Shown: positions 14,400 to 22,450, counted from the first letter of the stretch. The stretch: DNA of 25,207 nt from Clostridia bacterium (GCA_017613815.1 JAGADB010000138.1:1-25207), one strand, 5' to 3'. The notes: generated by a model from the sequence alone, not told the origin. Translations and numbers: made by a program.

Positions 14400-14708
14400 T
14401 CAAATATAATCTCGGTAATTGCTTATGAGCCCCGCTATGCTTATCGCCTTTACGAGCCCTTCGACGCGCTCCTTTTTGCGCTCGTTTACGTACGGCTTTA
14501 TGGCGTTGAGAAGCGCTATTCTTTTATCGGCAAGGGCGGGAATTTTCATCGGCAAAGCTTCTTCTTTTTCGGCAATTCCGTCTTTATTTCCGTCGGGTGC
14601 GTTTTCGTTCTTTTTTCCCGACAGACCGCCCGCAATACTTGCGATAAGATTTAAGTTTTCGGGGTTATTCAGCAGTTCTCTTATTTTTTCGCTCGATACG
14701 TCGGACAT
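14400..14708 (-). CDS. Small protein of unknown function (cluster gene 2)
   Basis: The 102-residue protein has an amphipathic N-terminus (KIRELLNNPENLNLIASIAGGL), an acidic/Gly/Asn linker rich in Lys and Glu, and a helical C-terminus with IALLNAIKPYVNERKKERVEGLVKAI. The 'alkPYlsekRkerv' pattern recurs in small clostridial proteins of unknown role, as far as I recall. It lies 14 bp after the 82-residue gene. No membrane segment or signal is present, so it is probably cytoplasmic, or inside the spore if the cluster is sporulation-linked, which is not shown. Confidence 0.7.
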   Translation of the reverse strand: MSDVSSEKIRELLNNPENLNLIASIAGGLSGKKNENAPDGNKDGIAEKEEALPMKIPALADKRIALLNAIKPYVNERKKERVEGLVKAISIAGLISNYRDYI

Positions 14709-14722
14709 TTTTCCACCCTCTC

Positions 14723-14971
14723 TTAAAGTCTTGTTTCGTTTATACGCCTTTTGATTTCTTCGGCGGTCTGCTCGCCTATATTTTCAATAATCGCGTTCAT
14801 CTGCTCAGTAGTCAGCGACTCGAGCATGGTTCGGAGTCTTTTTACGTCGGACAGCAGATTTGCCGTAACGTATTTATCGGCGCCCGCCGCCAAAGCGGCG
14901 TCCGACACGGTCTTTCGCAGCTCGTTATCCGAAAGTGAGAGCAATTTTTTGATTTCGCTTGAATCAATCAT
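14723..14971 (-). CDS. Small helical protein of unknown function (cluster gene 1)
   Basis: The 82-residue product is predicted to be all helical: KKLLSLSDNELRKTVSDAA, AAGADKYVTANLLSDVKRLR and LESLTTEQMNAIIENIGEQ. It has no Cys, no signal and no membrane helix. The ATG follows AAAGGGG at a suitable distance. It is the first gene of a tight minus-strand set with the 102- and 65-residue genes. A sequence CATACAAT on the minus strand (15012-15005) upstream matches the -10 box of sigma-E promoters; the matching -35 is poor. Confidence 0.72.
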   Translation of the reverse strand: MIDSSEIKKLLSLSDNELRKTVSDAALAAGADKYVTANLLSDVKRLRTMLESLTTEQMNAIIENIGEQTAEEIKRRINETRL

Positions 14972-15004
14972 TGTTTCATCCCCTTTTACTGTATTTTTCT
15001 ATAC

Positions 15005-15012
15005 ATTGTATG
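15005..15012 (-). promoter_or_regulatory. Sigma-E-like -10 box before the small-gene cluster
   Basis: CATACAAT on the minus strand matches the Bacillus sigma-E -10 consensus and is 34 bp before the ATG at 14971. About 13-14 bp upstream is GTCAAAA, a weak match to the sigma-E -35. No TATAAT-type promoter is obvious here. Confidence 0.3.
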
Positions 15013-15058
15013 TTAAATCACACGTTTTTGACACTTTTTCAAACGAAGGTCGGAATTT

Positions 15059-15556
15059 ATGAAAATTCTCGTTTTTTCAGACACCCACGGGCGCACAGAA
15101 AAAATGCGTTCCGTTATACTCGCAAACAAATATGACGCCGGGCTTGTGATACATCTCGGCGACTGCTTTACCGACGTCGTCGAAATCAGAAACGACTTTC
15201 CCGAAATTGCCTTTCTCGGCGTTGCCGGCAACTGCGACCGCGTTTTTTCGGAGGATTATCCGTTTTCCAATTCGGTTACGCTCGAAGGTACAACCTTATT
15301 TTTCACGCACGGACATCAATATTCGGTAAGCACTTCCCTTTCCGCGCTTGTTTTTGCGGCAAAATCAAAAAAGGCTTCGGTTGCGCTTTTCGGGCACACG
15401 CACGTGCCGTTTTACGAAGAACAAAGCGGCGTTATGCTTTTCAATCCCGGAAGTCTTGAGCGCCCGAGAGACGGGCTGCCCGGCGCATACGGAATTATCA
15501 CCCTGCGGAAAAACGAAAAGCCTGTCTTTGAAATAAAGCGCGTAAAAGGCGGATAA
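15059..15556 (+). CDS. YfcE/MJ0936-family metallophosphodiesterase (YsnB-like)
   Basis: A 165-residue calcineurin-like phosphoesterase with all metal-site motifs: DTHG (about 8-11), HLGDC (about 32-36), AGNCD (about 56-60), FTHGHQY, FGHTHVP and FNPGS. This short form is the one represented by YfcE and YsnB, which cleave phosphodiester substrates in vitro; the physiological substrate is unknown. AAGG stands about 9 nt before the ATG. It opens the plus-strand run to the methyltransferase and is divergent from the small-gene cluster. Confidence 0.93.
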   Translation: MKILVFSDTHGRTEKMRSVILANKYDAGLVIHLGDCFTDVVEIRNDFPEIAFLGVAGNCDRVFSEDYPFSNSVTLEGTTLFFTHGHQYSVSTSLSALVFAAKSKKASVALFGHTHVPFYEEQSGVMLFNPGSLERPRDGLPGAYGIITLRKNEKPVFEIKRVKGG

Positions 15557-15568
15557 AAGGAGTAAAAT

Positions 15569-16096
15569 ATGACCTACAAGCCCACGTCAAAAGACAAGAC
15601 CGCGGTTTTTCTTTCGCTCATACTTGCCTTTGCATGCATATTTTTATTATATTTTTCATCGGTTTTTGCGGTATATCCTATGATTTTTCAGATTATCGCC
15701 CTGTTTTTCGCTGTATTTGCATTACAGATTTACCTCAAATATATTTACTCAAATTACGTTTACGAGGCGTGCGAAAACGACCTGAAAATATACAGAATAT
15801 CCGACAAAAAAAGTATATGCGTATGCTCGCTTTCTTATGAGGAATCGACTTCGAAGGTCTTTTCTTCGGAATACTATGAAACTCACAAAAGTGAGCTTCC
15901 GAAAGTGAGAATTTCCACGAATTTCTGCAAAAACATCTTCCCGAAAGACTATTATTTATACTATTTCAATTTCAATTCAAAGCAGGCGTCTTTGAAATTC
16001 GAGCCCGACGAAATTTTCGTAAAATTTCTTAACGAAAAAATCGAAAACGCGCTATTGAGAAAAGAACGCTTTGAAAACAGCGATTACGGTTTATAG
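15569..16096 (+). CDS. Two-helix membrane protein of unknown function
   Basis: The 175-residue protein has two hydrophobic helices near the N-terminus (about 11-31 and 34-57) and a cytoplasmic-looking domain of about 115 residues with aromatic, strand-rich segments such as YLYYFNFNSKQASLKFEPDE. The layout recalls small bacterial proteins with a PH-like domain after a helical hairpin, but I recognise no motif. AAAGGAG sits before the ATG. It lies 12 bp after the phosphodiesterase and 12 bp before thiI, so it is co-transcribed with both. Confidence 0.72.
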   Translation: MTYKPTSKDKTAVFLSLILAFACIFLLYFSSVFAVYPMIFQIIALFFAVFALQIYLKYIYSNYVYEACENDLKIYRISDKKSICVCSLSYEESTSKVFSSEYYETHKSELPKVRISTNFCKNIFPKDYYLYYFNFNSKQASLKFEPDEIFVKFLNEKIENALLRKERFENSDYGL

Positions 16097-16108
16097 AAAG
16101 GCTTTTTT

Positions 16109-17305
16109 ATGGAACAGACAAATAAGGTAATTCTCTTAAAGCTCGGAGAGGTTGTGCTCAAAGGGTTAAATCGCAAAAACTTTGAAAAAATGATTATCGA
16201 CGACGTGAAAAGGCGTCTTAAAAAGTGCGGAAATTACAGCGTCGTATCGGTTCAGTCGACGATGTACGTAAGTCCGCTTGACAGCGATTCAATAGACTCC
16301 ATAGACGACGCCGCGAAGGAATGCGCAAAGGTCTTCGGCGTTGCTTCCTTATGCGTTGCCGCCGAAATCGAAAAGGACCTCGACAAAATCCTTGCATTTG
16401 TCGGAGGCTACGTAAGAAGCGTAAGGAAAAGCGAAAAGACCTTCAAGGTTGTGGGAAAGCGTTCCGACAAGGCGTTTCCCCTCACTTCCCCCGAGCTCTC
16501 CGCGCTTTGCGGAGCAAGAATCTTAAGCGCAAACCACGATTTGAAGGTTGACGTAAACAATCCCGACATGACGGTTTACGTCGAAGTGAGAGATTTCGCG
16601 GTTTACATACACGCGTCTAAGATACACGGCGCCGGCGGCATGCCCGCCGGAAGCGCGGGCAAAGCAGTTTTACTGCTTTCGGGCGGTATAGACAGCCCTG
16701 CCGCCGGCTACGTCTGCGCAAAGCGCGGCGTGATGATAGAGGCCCTTCATTTCGACAGTTTTCCCTACACGAGCGAGCGCGCGAGAATGAAGGTTATTGA
16801 ACTTGCCGAAAAAATGTGCGATTACTGCGGCAGCATTTCTCTTAACGTCATTTCGCTGACCGAAATTCAGGAAAGCATCAAAAAGGTCTGCAAGGAAGAC
16901 TATTTTACGGTAATACTGCGCAGATTTATGATGCGCCTTGCCGAGATGGCGGCAAAAAACAGCGGCGCAAAGGCGATTATCACCGGCGAAAGCCTCGGTC
17001 AGGTCGCAAGCCAGACCATGTCGGCGCTTGCCGTTACCAACAACGCCGTTTCCGACATTCCCGTCTTCCGTCCCTTTATCGCTATGGACAAGGAAGAAAT
17101 CATAAATATTGCACGCAAAATAGGAACCTTTGACATTTCCATCCAGCCGTATGAGGACTGCTGCACGGTATTCACGCCCAAGCACCCCGCAACCTCGCCA
17201 ATACTCGAAAAAGTTTTGGCGGAAGAGCAGAAGCTCGACGTAGAAGGCCTTACCGAAAGGGCGTTTGCGACGATGGAAAAAATATCCCTTAATCCCGACA
17301 ACTGA
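16109..17305 (+). CDS. thiI: tRNA 4-thiouridine synthetase ThiI
   Basis: ThiI activates U8 of tRNA by adenylation and adds sulfur; in some bacteria it also serves thiamine thiazole synthesis. The 398-residue product has an N-terminal ferredoxin-like part, a THUMP domain (about 60-165) and the PP-loop ATPase with LLLSGGIDSPAAGYV (about 189-203). It also has TGESLGQVASQT and FRPFIAMDKEEI. The C-terminal rhodanese domain of the Escherichia coli protein is absent, which is normal in Firmicutes, where a partner cysteine desulfurase supplies sulfur. No such desulfurase gene (nifZ/iscS type) is adjacent here, though it often is. AAAGG precedes the ATG. Confidence 0.96.
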   Translation: MEQTNKVILLKLGEVVLKGLNRKNFEKMIIDDVKRRLKKCGNYSVVSVQSTMYVSPLDSDSIDSIDDAAKECAKVFGVASLCVAAEIEKDLDKILAFVGGYVRSVRKSEKTFKVVGKRSDKAFPLTSPELSALCGARILSANHDLKVDVNNPDMTVYVEVRDFAVYIHASKIHGAGGMPAGSAGKAVLLLSGGIDSPAAGYVCAKRGVMIEALHFDSFPYTSERARMKVIELAEKMCDYCGSISLNVISLTEIQESIKKVCKEDYFTVILRRFMMRLAEMAAKNSGAKAIITGESLGQVASQTMSALAVTNNAVSDIPVFRPFIAMDKEEIINIARKIGTFDISIQPYEDCCTVFTPKHPATSPILEKVLAEEQKLDVEGLTERAFATMEKISLNPDN

Positions 17306-17312
17306 TTTTTTG

Positions 17313-17340
17313 AGTTCAGACATCTGAACTGTTTATTTTT
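17313..17340 (+). terminator. Small perfect inverted repeat and T-rich tail between thiI and cinA
   Basis: AGTTCAGA-CA-TCTGAACT (17313-17330) is followed by GTTTATTTTT. It could be a weak terminator or an operator; since cinA lies 20 bp downstream with no obvious promoter, it may only attenuate. Confidence 0.35.
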
Positions 17341-17359
17341 ATTTGAAAGGAAAACCTTT

Positions 17360-18619
17360 ATGAGCAAAACCGCGGAAATTTTCTGCATAGGCACGGAAGT
17401 GCTTATCGGGGACATCGTAAACACCAACGCCGCGTACATTTCAAGGCGGCTTTCCGAAACCGGTATCAACGTGTATCACCACACCGTTTGCGGAGACAAC
17501 CCCGAAAGAATAAAAAAATGCCTCGACATTGCCTTTGACAGAAGCGACATAGTCGTAACGACGGGCGGGCTCGGTCCCACCTACGACGACATTACTAAGG
17601 AAATAGTCGCGTCAAAGTTAGGGCTTGAGCTGTACGAGGACAAGGACGTCCTTGCGCGTATCACCTCCTTTTTCGACAAGCGCGGACTTAAAATGACGGA
17701 AAACAACAGAAAGCAGGCGCTTATACCGAAAGGCGCGGTGATATTTGAAAATATTCACGGCACGGCTGACGGACTTGCCGTGCAGTCTGGCGGAAAAACC
17801 GTAATAATGCTGCCGGGTCCGCCGCGCGAAACGGAACCGATGCTCGAAAACTCGGTCATCCCCTACCTTAAAGGTTTTTCCGACCATATTCTCGTCTCGT
17901 CAAACGTACATATTTTCGGAATCGGGGAATCGACTGTTGAAAGTATGCTTTCCGACTTAATGAAGTCGTCGGTCAACCCGACGGTCGCACCCTACGTCAA
18001 CGCGGGCGAAGTGCGGCTGCGCGTTACGGCAAGCGGAAAGACCGAAAGCGAAGCGAAGGAACTTATTCTTGATACGGAAAAGAAGATTTCGGATATTCTC
18101 GGAAAATACGTTTACGGAATCGACGTTCCGTCGATAGAATACGTTCTGGTAAACAAACTTCTGACCCAAAACAAGAAAATCGCGTTTGCGGAATCCTGCA
18201 CCGGCGGACTCATATCCAAACGGCTCACCGACGTTTCCGGCGCGAGCGGAGTTTTCTGCTACGGCTTCGTAACGTATTCAAACGAGGCGAAAATCAAAAT
18301 GCTCGGCGTATCGGAGTCAACCCTTAAAGCTTACGGTGCCGTAAGCGTGCAGACCGCATGCGAAATGGCGTCGGGCGCGCTTGAAAAATCCGGCTCGGAT
18401 ATCGCCGTTTCGGTAACCGGCGTTGCGGGCCCTTCGGGCGGAACCGAAGAAAAGCCCGTGGGAACGGTATGCATAGGAATCGCGGTCAAGGGAAAGGAAG
18501 TAAAGGCAAAGAAGCTCTTTCTCGGCGGACACAAGGGAAACCAGCGCGATTTCATACGCACGCTCACCGCGTCGAACGCCTTCAAGACGGCGCTTGACGA
18601 ACTGGACGGGATTTCATAA
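17360..18619 (+). CDS. cinA: CinA family protein (nicotinamide-nucleotide amidase domain)
   Basis: CinA joins an N-terminal molybdopterin-binding-like (MoCF/COG1058) domain to a C-terminal NMN amidohydrolase domain, used in NAD recycling and sometimes linked to competence. The 419-residue protein has normal length. The first domain shows EIFCIGTEVLIGDIVNTNA, TTGGLGPTYDDITKE and MLPGPPRETEPM. The second has FAESCTGGLISKRLTDVSGA, YGFVTYSNEAK and SVTGVAGPSGGTEEKPVGTV. GAAAGGA is before the ATG. It follows thiI by 54 bp and precedes the methyltransferase by 24 bp. No recA follows, unlike the arrangement in several Firmicutes. Confidence 0.96.
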   Translation: MSKTAEIFCIGTEVLIGDIVNTNAAYISRRLSETGINVYHHTVCGDNPERIKKCLDIAFDRSDIVVTTGGLGPTYDDITKEIVASKLGLELYEDKDVLARITSFFDKRGLKMTENNRKQALIPKGAVIFENIHGTADGLAVQSGGKTVIMLPGPPRETEPMLENSVIPYLKGFSDHILVSSNVHIFGIGESTVESMLSDLMKSSVNPTVAPYVNAGEVRLRVTASGKTESEAKELILDTEKKISDILGKYVYGIDVPSIEYVLVNKLLTQNKKIAFAESCTGGLISKRLTDVSGASGVFCYGFVTYSNEAKIKMLGVSESTLKAYGAVSVQTACEMASGALEKSGSDIAVSVTGVAGPSGGTEEKPVGTVCIGIAVKGKEVKAKKLFLGGHKGNQRDFIRTLTASNAFKTALDELDGIS

Positions 18620-18643
18620 AATAATACAAGGAAGTATCAAAAA

Positions 18644-19795
18644 GTGAACGAAACCGAAAAATATGTAAGCGAAATATGCGCGCTTGACGTGAAAAAGGCT
18701 GTCTTTTCACTTGCGGCGAAGGATAGTGATTATAAAAAAGCGACGGTTCGCAAAATAAGTGAAAACGCTTTTCAGATTGAGCGCTTCACTTCAAAGCAGG
18801 CGTTTCACGAGAATTTTCCCGCGGAGATGCTTGAAGAAAAGGTAAATTCCCTCTTTCCGAAAGAGTTTTCGCAAGCCGAATTCTTTACAGGCGAATACGT
18901 TTACGGCGCAAAATATACCAAAAAGGGCGCGCTTCTCCACAACAGGAGGAAAAACGGTTCTCCGGCGGCAAAGAACGGCGAACTGACGCACAACCGCGTA
19001 AAAAAGCACATAATCGACGTTGAAAATATGCCTCCCGTATTTAAGGAACTCGGAATAATGACAGGCGACGGCAAGATAATCAACTCGAAATACGACAAAT
19101 TCAAGCAAATCTGCCGCTTTACCGAGCTCATCAACGATGAAGTCGCAAAAGACCCGAAAGAGACCTTCAACATAATAGATTTCGGGTGCGGAAAATCGTA
19201 TCTTTCGTTCGTTATTTATTACTATTTTTCCGAAATTCTCGGCAAAAAGGTAAATATTACGGGGCTCGACCTCAAAAAAGACGTCATAGACAACTGCAGC
19301 GCGCTTGCAGAGAAATACGGCTATAACGGAATGAACTTTGTCTGCTGCGACATAAAGGATTACACGGCAAAAGAAAAGCCCGATATGGTTATAGCGCTTC
19401 ACGCCTGCGACACGGCGACGGATATTGCCATAGCCCGCGCGATAGACTGGGGCGCGGAATATATTTTCGCCGCTCCCTGCTGTCAGAAAGAGGCGCGGAA
19501 GATGATAAAGCCGAAGAATTTCGGCATCATCACCGATTACGGCATAATAAACGAGCGTTTCTGCGCCATGATAACCGATACGCTAAGGGCAAAGCTCATC
19601 GAATACAGCGGTTATTCCTGCGACATCACGGAATTCATAGACATGGAGCATTCGCCGAAAAATCTATTGCTTCGCGCAAAGAAAAAGATTTCCGCCGACA
19701 GATACAAAAAAGCGAAAATCCTTTCGCAGATACAAGGAATTAAGGACGAATTCGGTATAGACATCACGCTTTCAAAACTGCTTTTGAACAAATAA
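18644..19795 (+). CDS. SAM-dependent methyltransferase, METTL25-like (Methyltransf_32/25 type)
   Basis: The 383-residue protein has an N-terminal domain of about 110 residues, then GELTHNRVKKHIID and INSKYDKFKQICRF. A class I methyltransferase domain follows, with motif I IIDFGCGKSYLSFVIYYYF, an acidic end of strand 2 (GLDLKKDV), CCDIKDY, and a catalytic-like IALHACDTATD and APCCQKE. This set matches a Firmicutes family related to eukaryotic METTL25/RRNAD1, whose bacterial substrate is unknown; RNA is a guess. The start is GTG at 18644, after AAGGAAG. It is the last gene of the plus-strand run and is closed by a strong terminator 5 bp after its stop. Confidence 0.88.
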   Translation: MNETEKYVSEICALDVKKAVFSLAAKDSDYKKATVRKISENAFQIERFTSKQAFHENFPAEMLEEKVNSLFPKEFSQAEFFTGEYVYGAKYTKKGALLHNRRKNGSPAAKNGELTHNRVKKHIIDVENMPPVFKELGIMTGDGKIINSKYDKFKQICRFTELINDEVAKDPKETFNIIDFGCGKSYLSFVIYYYFSEILGKKVNITGLDLKKDVIDNCSALAEKYGYNGMNFVCCDIKDYTAKEKPDMVIALHACDTATDIAIARAIDWGAEYIFAAPCCQKEARKMIKPKNFGIITDYGIINERFCAMITDTLRAKLIEYSGYSCDITEFIDMEHSPKNLLLRAKKKISADRYKKAKILSQIQGIKDEFGIDITLSKLLLNK

Positions 19796-19800
19796 AAAGG

Positions 19801-19830
19801 AACGCAAGGTCTTTTGACCTTGCGTTTTTT
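19801..19830 (+). terminator. Intrinsic terminator after the methyltransferase gene
   Basis: An 11-bp perfect stem (AACGCAAGGTC at 19801-19811 with GACCTTGCGTT at 19816-19826), a TTTT loop and a T-run to 19830. Confidence 0.92.
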
Positions 19831-19877
19831 GACAAATTAAATGCCACTCTCCCCTTTTTATGAATATACTGCATTGA

Positions 19878-19912
19878 GGCGTTATGCAAAAAAAATTTTT
19901 TCGTATAACGCC
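19878..19912. repeat. 35-bp near-palindrome upstream of mazF
   Basis: Arms GGCGTTAT (19878-19885) and ATAACGCC (19905-19912) enclose A8 and T6 runs. Nearly all 17 positions pair around a centre at 19895, with one G-T and one A-C exception. It lies 67 bp before the mazF start. No T-run follows, so it is not a standard terminator; an operator or an mRNA leader hairpin is more likely. Confidence 0.7.
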
Positions 19913-19979
19913 GCGGATTTCAGTTAAAAATAAAGATGCAGCAAAAAAATACGAAACATAAAATCGGAGAGTGAACAGA

Positions 19980-20354
19980 ATGAACGTCAGAAGAGGAGAT
20001 ATTTACTATGCGGATCTCAGCCCCGTTATAGGTTCCGAACAAGGCGGCATGCGCCCGGTCCTCGTCGTGCAGAACGACGTCGGCAACAAATACAGCCCGA
20101 CGGTCATAGTTTCCGCGATAACCAGCCGCACCTCAAAGAGCAAGCTGCCTACGCACATCGACGTTTACGCGGACAAATACGGGCTTGCAAAAGATTCCGT
20201 CATCCTTCTGGAACAAATAAGAACTATCGACAAAACACGGCTTAAAGAAAAAATGGGACATCTCGACGACAACGTCATGACGAGAGTCAACGACGCGATT
20301 ACCGTAAGCTTCGGCCTTGAGGGCGAACCTCAGTCAAACGAATTTATAGGTTAA
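19980..20354 (+). CDS. MazF/PemK-type endoribonuclease toxin (NdoA/EndoA-like)
   Basis: MazF toxins cut mRNA at short sequences and are normally held inactive by a MazE-type antitoxin. The 124-residue product has the typical start RRGDIYYADLSPVIGSEQGG, then RPVLVVQND, TVIVSAITSR and LEQIRTIDKTRL, matching the Bacillus NdoA branch closely, including the catalytic Arg in the GSEQGGxRP loop and the Thr in AITS. GGAGAG (19966-19971) is 8 nt before ATG 19980; a GTG at 19971 overlaps that site and is unlikely. No antitoxin ORF is seen in the 184 bp upstream or directly downstream, where Bacillus has ndoAI before ndoA. It has its own downstream terminator. Confidence 0.94.
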   Translation: MNVRRGDIYYADLSPVIGSEQGGMRPVLVVQNDVGNKYSPTVIVSAITSRTSKSKLPTHIDVYADKYGLAKDSVILLEQIRTIDKTRLKEKMGHLDDNVMTRVNDAITVSFGLEGEPQSNEFIG

Positions 20355-20384
20355 AAAAATCCCTTGCAAACGCAAGGGATTTTT
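20355..20384. terminator. Bidirectional terminator between mazF and the SemiSWEET-like gene
   Basis: A 13-bp stem (AAAAATCCCTTGC at 20355-20367, GCAAGGGATTTTT at 20372-20384) with an A-run on one side and a T-run on the other ends both convergent genes. Confidence 0.88.
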
Positions 20385-20388
20385 CTTA

Positions 20389-20679
20389 TTATTTCTGCTT
20401 TTCAAGCGCCCTGTTTCTGAAATATACTATTATATTCAGCCCCACGACCGTGAAGTTGAAGAAATAGAATATCAGTACGTACCACTTGGTTGCGAAATTT
20501 GCCATGTACGACTCGTTTAAGAATTTCGACGTTATTCCGACGCCGTAGCCGAAAAATATAAGCAGGTAAAACGCAAGGCTTACGCCTTTTGTGCTTTTCG
20601 ATTTTATGAGCTTCCGAAGGTTTAGCGGCCAGGATACTCCAAAACTCACTATCATCAATATTTCAAGTAATTCAGCCAT
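20389..20679 (-). CDS. SemiSWEET/PQ-loop-like small membrane protein
   Basis: The 96-residue protein has three hydrophobic helices, the size and layout of a SemiSWEET half-transporter. Helix 1 and the following loop read FGVSWPLNLRKLIKSKSTKGVSLAF, in which the usual PQ dipeptide is replaced by WPLN while the KSKSTKGVS stretch is kept. SemiSWEETs move sugars as dimers; the substrate here is unknown. It starts 1 bp after the nucleotidase gene ends, with AGGGAG inside that gene's end, so the two are coupled. A role next to an extracellular 5'-nucleotidase, such as uptake of released ribosides or sugars, is only an inference. Confidence 0.78.
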   Translation of the reverse strand: MAELLEILMIVSFGVSWPLNLRKLIKSKSTKGVSLAFYLLIFFGYGVGITSKFLNESYMANFATKWYVLIFYFFNFTVVGLNIIVYFRNRALEKQK

Positions 20680-20680
20680 T

Positions 20681-22348
20681 TTATTTCTCCCTTATGAACG
20701 TTATCCTGTTTTCCATATCCTTGTATGCCGAAAGGTCGCCGTGGAGAACGTTCGTTATGTAGTCTATAAGCACTTCGTAGTCGGGCTGCGAGTTGTCAAG
20801 TATAATATTGTGGTCTGCAAGCATAAACTGCATTCCGCAGCCGCCGTTGATAATCATATAGTTGTGCGAAGCGAGCGTATAAGTCTTTTCGGGGTCAATC
20901 GGAACGTATTCCCCGCCTTCGAGGACGTAAACGTCGGAAACTCTTCTCTCGCCGTCAATAGATAACAGCATCTCGTTTTCGTCCATTACGACGCTTGAAG
21001 GAATTGTCGTGTCAACCGTGAATTTGATGCCCGACATGTTCGGGAACGAGCCGCTCTCGCCGACTGCCCAGCCGGTCGAGAAATCCACCGTCTCGGGAAC
21101 GCAGTTTGCAACGAAGTATTCCAGCATATCAAGAATTTCCGCGCCGGTAACTTCAACCGCGCAAAGCGTGTTGCCGAACGGGTGAACGGAAATGATGTCG
21201 GCGTAGGTTATGTCGCCTTCGGGGATGTCGGCTCTGATGCCGCCGCCGTTGACGTAAGCAATGTCGGTGCCGGCGATAGCGCGGTAAGCGTCTGCGCAGA
21301 GGTCGCCGACAGCGGTTTCTCTGTTTCTGACGGCGCGTATGCCGTTTGCGTCGTTTATCGAAAGAGCCGTGTCAGACTCTGCGACTTTTTCATTAAGCAG
21401 TTCGCTGTACTTCGCAATTGCTTCGTTTATTTTTCCGAGAACCTCTTCATCCTGCTTGTTTATGTCGGAAATCATCGAAACGGTCATAATTCCGTCGGGT
21501 GAAATGACGAGCTGACCGAGATTTTCAAGTTTGGTGCCGGTCTGCGCGCAGATTACGTCGGCGCCGTCCTTGTTTTCGACGAAATACGCCGTATAAACGA
21601 GGTGCGAGTGCGCGTCGAGAACGGCGTCGATGCCGGACGTGTTGGCAATTACGCTTGCCGAGTCGTAGGGCGCGTATTCTTCAAGGTTTCCGAGGTGCGC
21701 AAGCGCTATGACGTAGTCAACGCCTTGGGCTCTTACCTCGTCAACGAGCTTCTGAACCGTGTCGAACAGCGTTTTTCCGTCGTTTTCCTTTGAGAAGCTG
21801 TAAACGTATTTGCCGTCTTCCTGGAAGAACGTCGGAGTCGAGTGGTCTATCGTCAGAGGACAGCCGATGCCGATAAAGGCGATTTTGGTTTTGCCGTATT
21901 CCTTTATCGTATAGGGCTTTATGTCGGCAAGCCAGTCTTCGCCGCTTCCGCTGTACGTAATGTTGCAGGAAAGATATTCGGCGTCCGCCTTTGAGATGAG
22001 CCCTTTTAATACGTCAACGCCGTAGTCGAACTCGTGGTTGCCGATAATCGCAAGGTCGTAGCCGACGGCGTTCATGGCGTCGATAACTACTTCGCCCTTT
22101 GAAACGGAACCGAGATACGAGCCCTGAACCGCGTCGCCGCAGTCAACGAGCGTAACGTAGTCGGTTTTTTCCTTCATAAGATTTTTGTAATAGGCGACGC
22201 CCGCAAGGGTAACGCCGTCTTCGATACCGCAGTGGATATCGTTTGTAAAAAGAATGACGATGTCGTCGCTCTGAGAATCGTTTTTCTCGCAGGCAGCGAG
22301 AGAAAGAATCATCAGCGCGGCGATAATGAAAACAATTACCTTTTTCAA
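20681..22348 (-). CDS. 5'-nucleotidase/2',3'-cyclic phosphodiesterase family lipoprotein (UshA-like)
   Basis: The enzyme would dephosphorylate nucleotides outside the cell so that nucleosides and phosphate can be taken up. The N-terminus is a lipoprotein signal with lipobox LAAC (Cys19 or 20) after a hydrophobic stretch. The metallophosphatase domain has FTNDIHCG, VDCGDAVQGS, IGNHEFDYG, ALAHLGNL and DAHSHLVY. The C-terminal nucleotide-binding domain has NGGGIRADIPEG, HPFGNTLCAVEVTGAE and SHNYMIINGGCGMQF. The 555 residues match the two-domain family. TTG at 22348 follows GAGGTG by about 10 nt. A clear sigma-A promoter lies upstream at 22384-22412. It is coupled to the SemiSWEET-like gene. Confidence 0.93.
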   Translation of the reverse strand: MKKVIVFIIAALMILSLAACEKNDSQSDDIVILFTNDIHCGIEDGVTLAGVAYYKNLMKEKTDYVTLVDCGDAVQGSYLGSVSKGEVVIDAMNAVGYDLAIIGNHEFDYGVDVLKGLISKADAEYLSCNITYSGSGEDWLADIKPYTIKEYGKTKIAFIGIGCPLTIDHSTPTFFQEDGKYVYSFSKENDGKTLFDTVQKLVDEVRAQGVDYVIALAHLGNLEEYAPYDSASVIANTSGIDAVLDAHSHLVYTAYFVENKDGADVICAQTGTKLENLGQLVISPDGIMTVSMISDINKQDEEVLGKINEAIAKYSELLNEKVAESDTALSINDANGIRAVRNRETAVGDLCADAYRAIAGTDIAYVNGGGIRADIPEGDITYADIISVHPFGNTLCAVEVTGAEILDMLEYFVANCVPETVDFSTGWAVGESGSFPNMSGIKFTVDTTIPSSVVMDENEMLLSIDGERRVSDVYVLEGGEYVPIDPEKTYTLASHNYMIINGGCGMQFMLADHNIILDNSQPDYEVLIDYITNVLHGDLSAYKDMENRITFIREK

Positions 22349-22383
22349 CGAAAAAGCACCTCTTTTTCTAAAAATCGGTTATT

Positions 22384-22412
22384 ATTATACTATAAAAAAG
22401 TGAAAAAAGCAA
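22384..22412 (-). promoter_or_regulatory. Sigma-A promoter for the nucleotidase gene
   Basis: On the minus strand TTGCTT (22412-22407), 17 bp and a perfect TATAAT (22389-22384). The transcript would start about 30 nt before the TTG start. Confidence 0.72.
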
Positions 22413-22450
22413 TAAAAACCGCCTGTTTTTTTGCTTTTTTACAGAAAATT

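Noticed and set aside
15401..15406. CACGTG cores as parS sites
   Set aside because: CACGTG occurs inside coding sequence without the flanking TGTTT/AAACA arms of parS.
16109..17305. Truncated ThiI
   Set aside because: The missing rhodanese domain is normal for Firmicutes ThiI of about 400 residues.
19831..19979. Hidden antitoxin ORF before mazF
   Set aside because: I found no start-to-stop frame of 40 or more codons with a ribosome site; the gap is occupied by the palindrome and AT-rich sequence.
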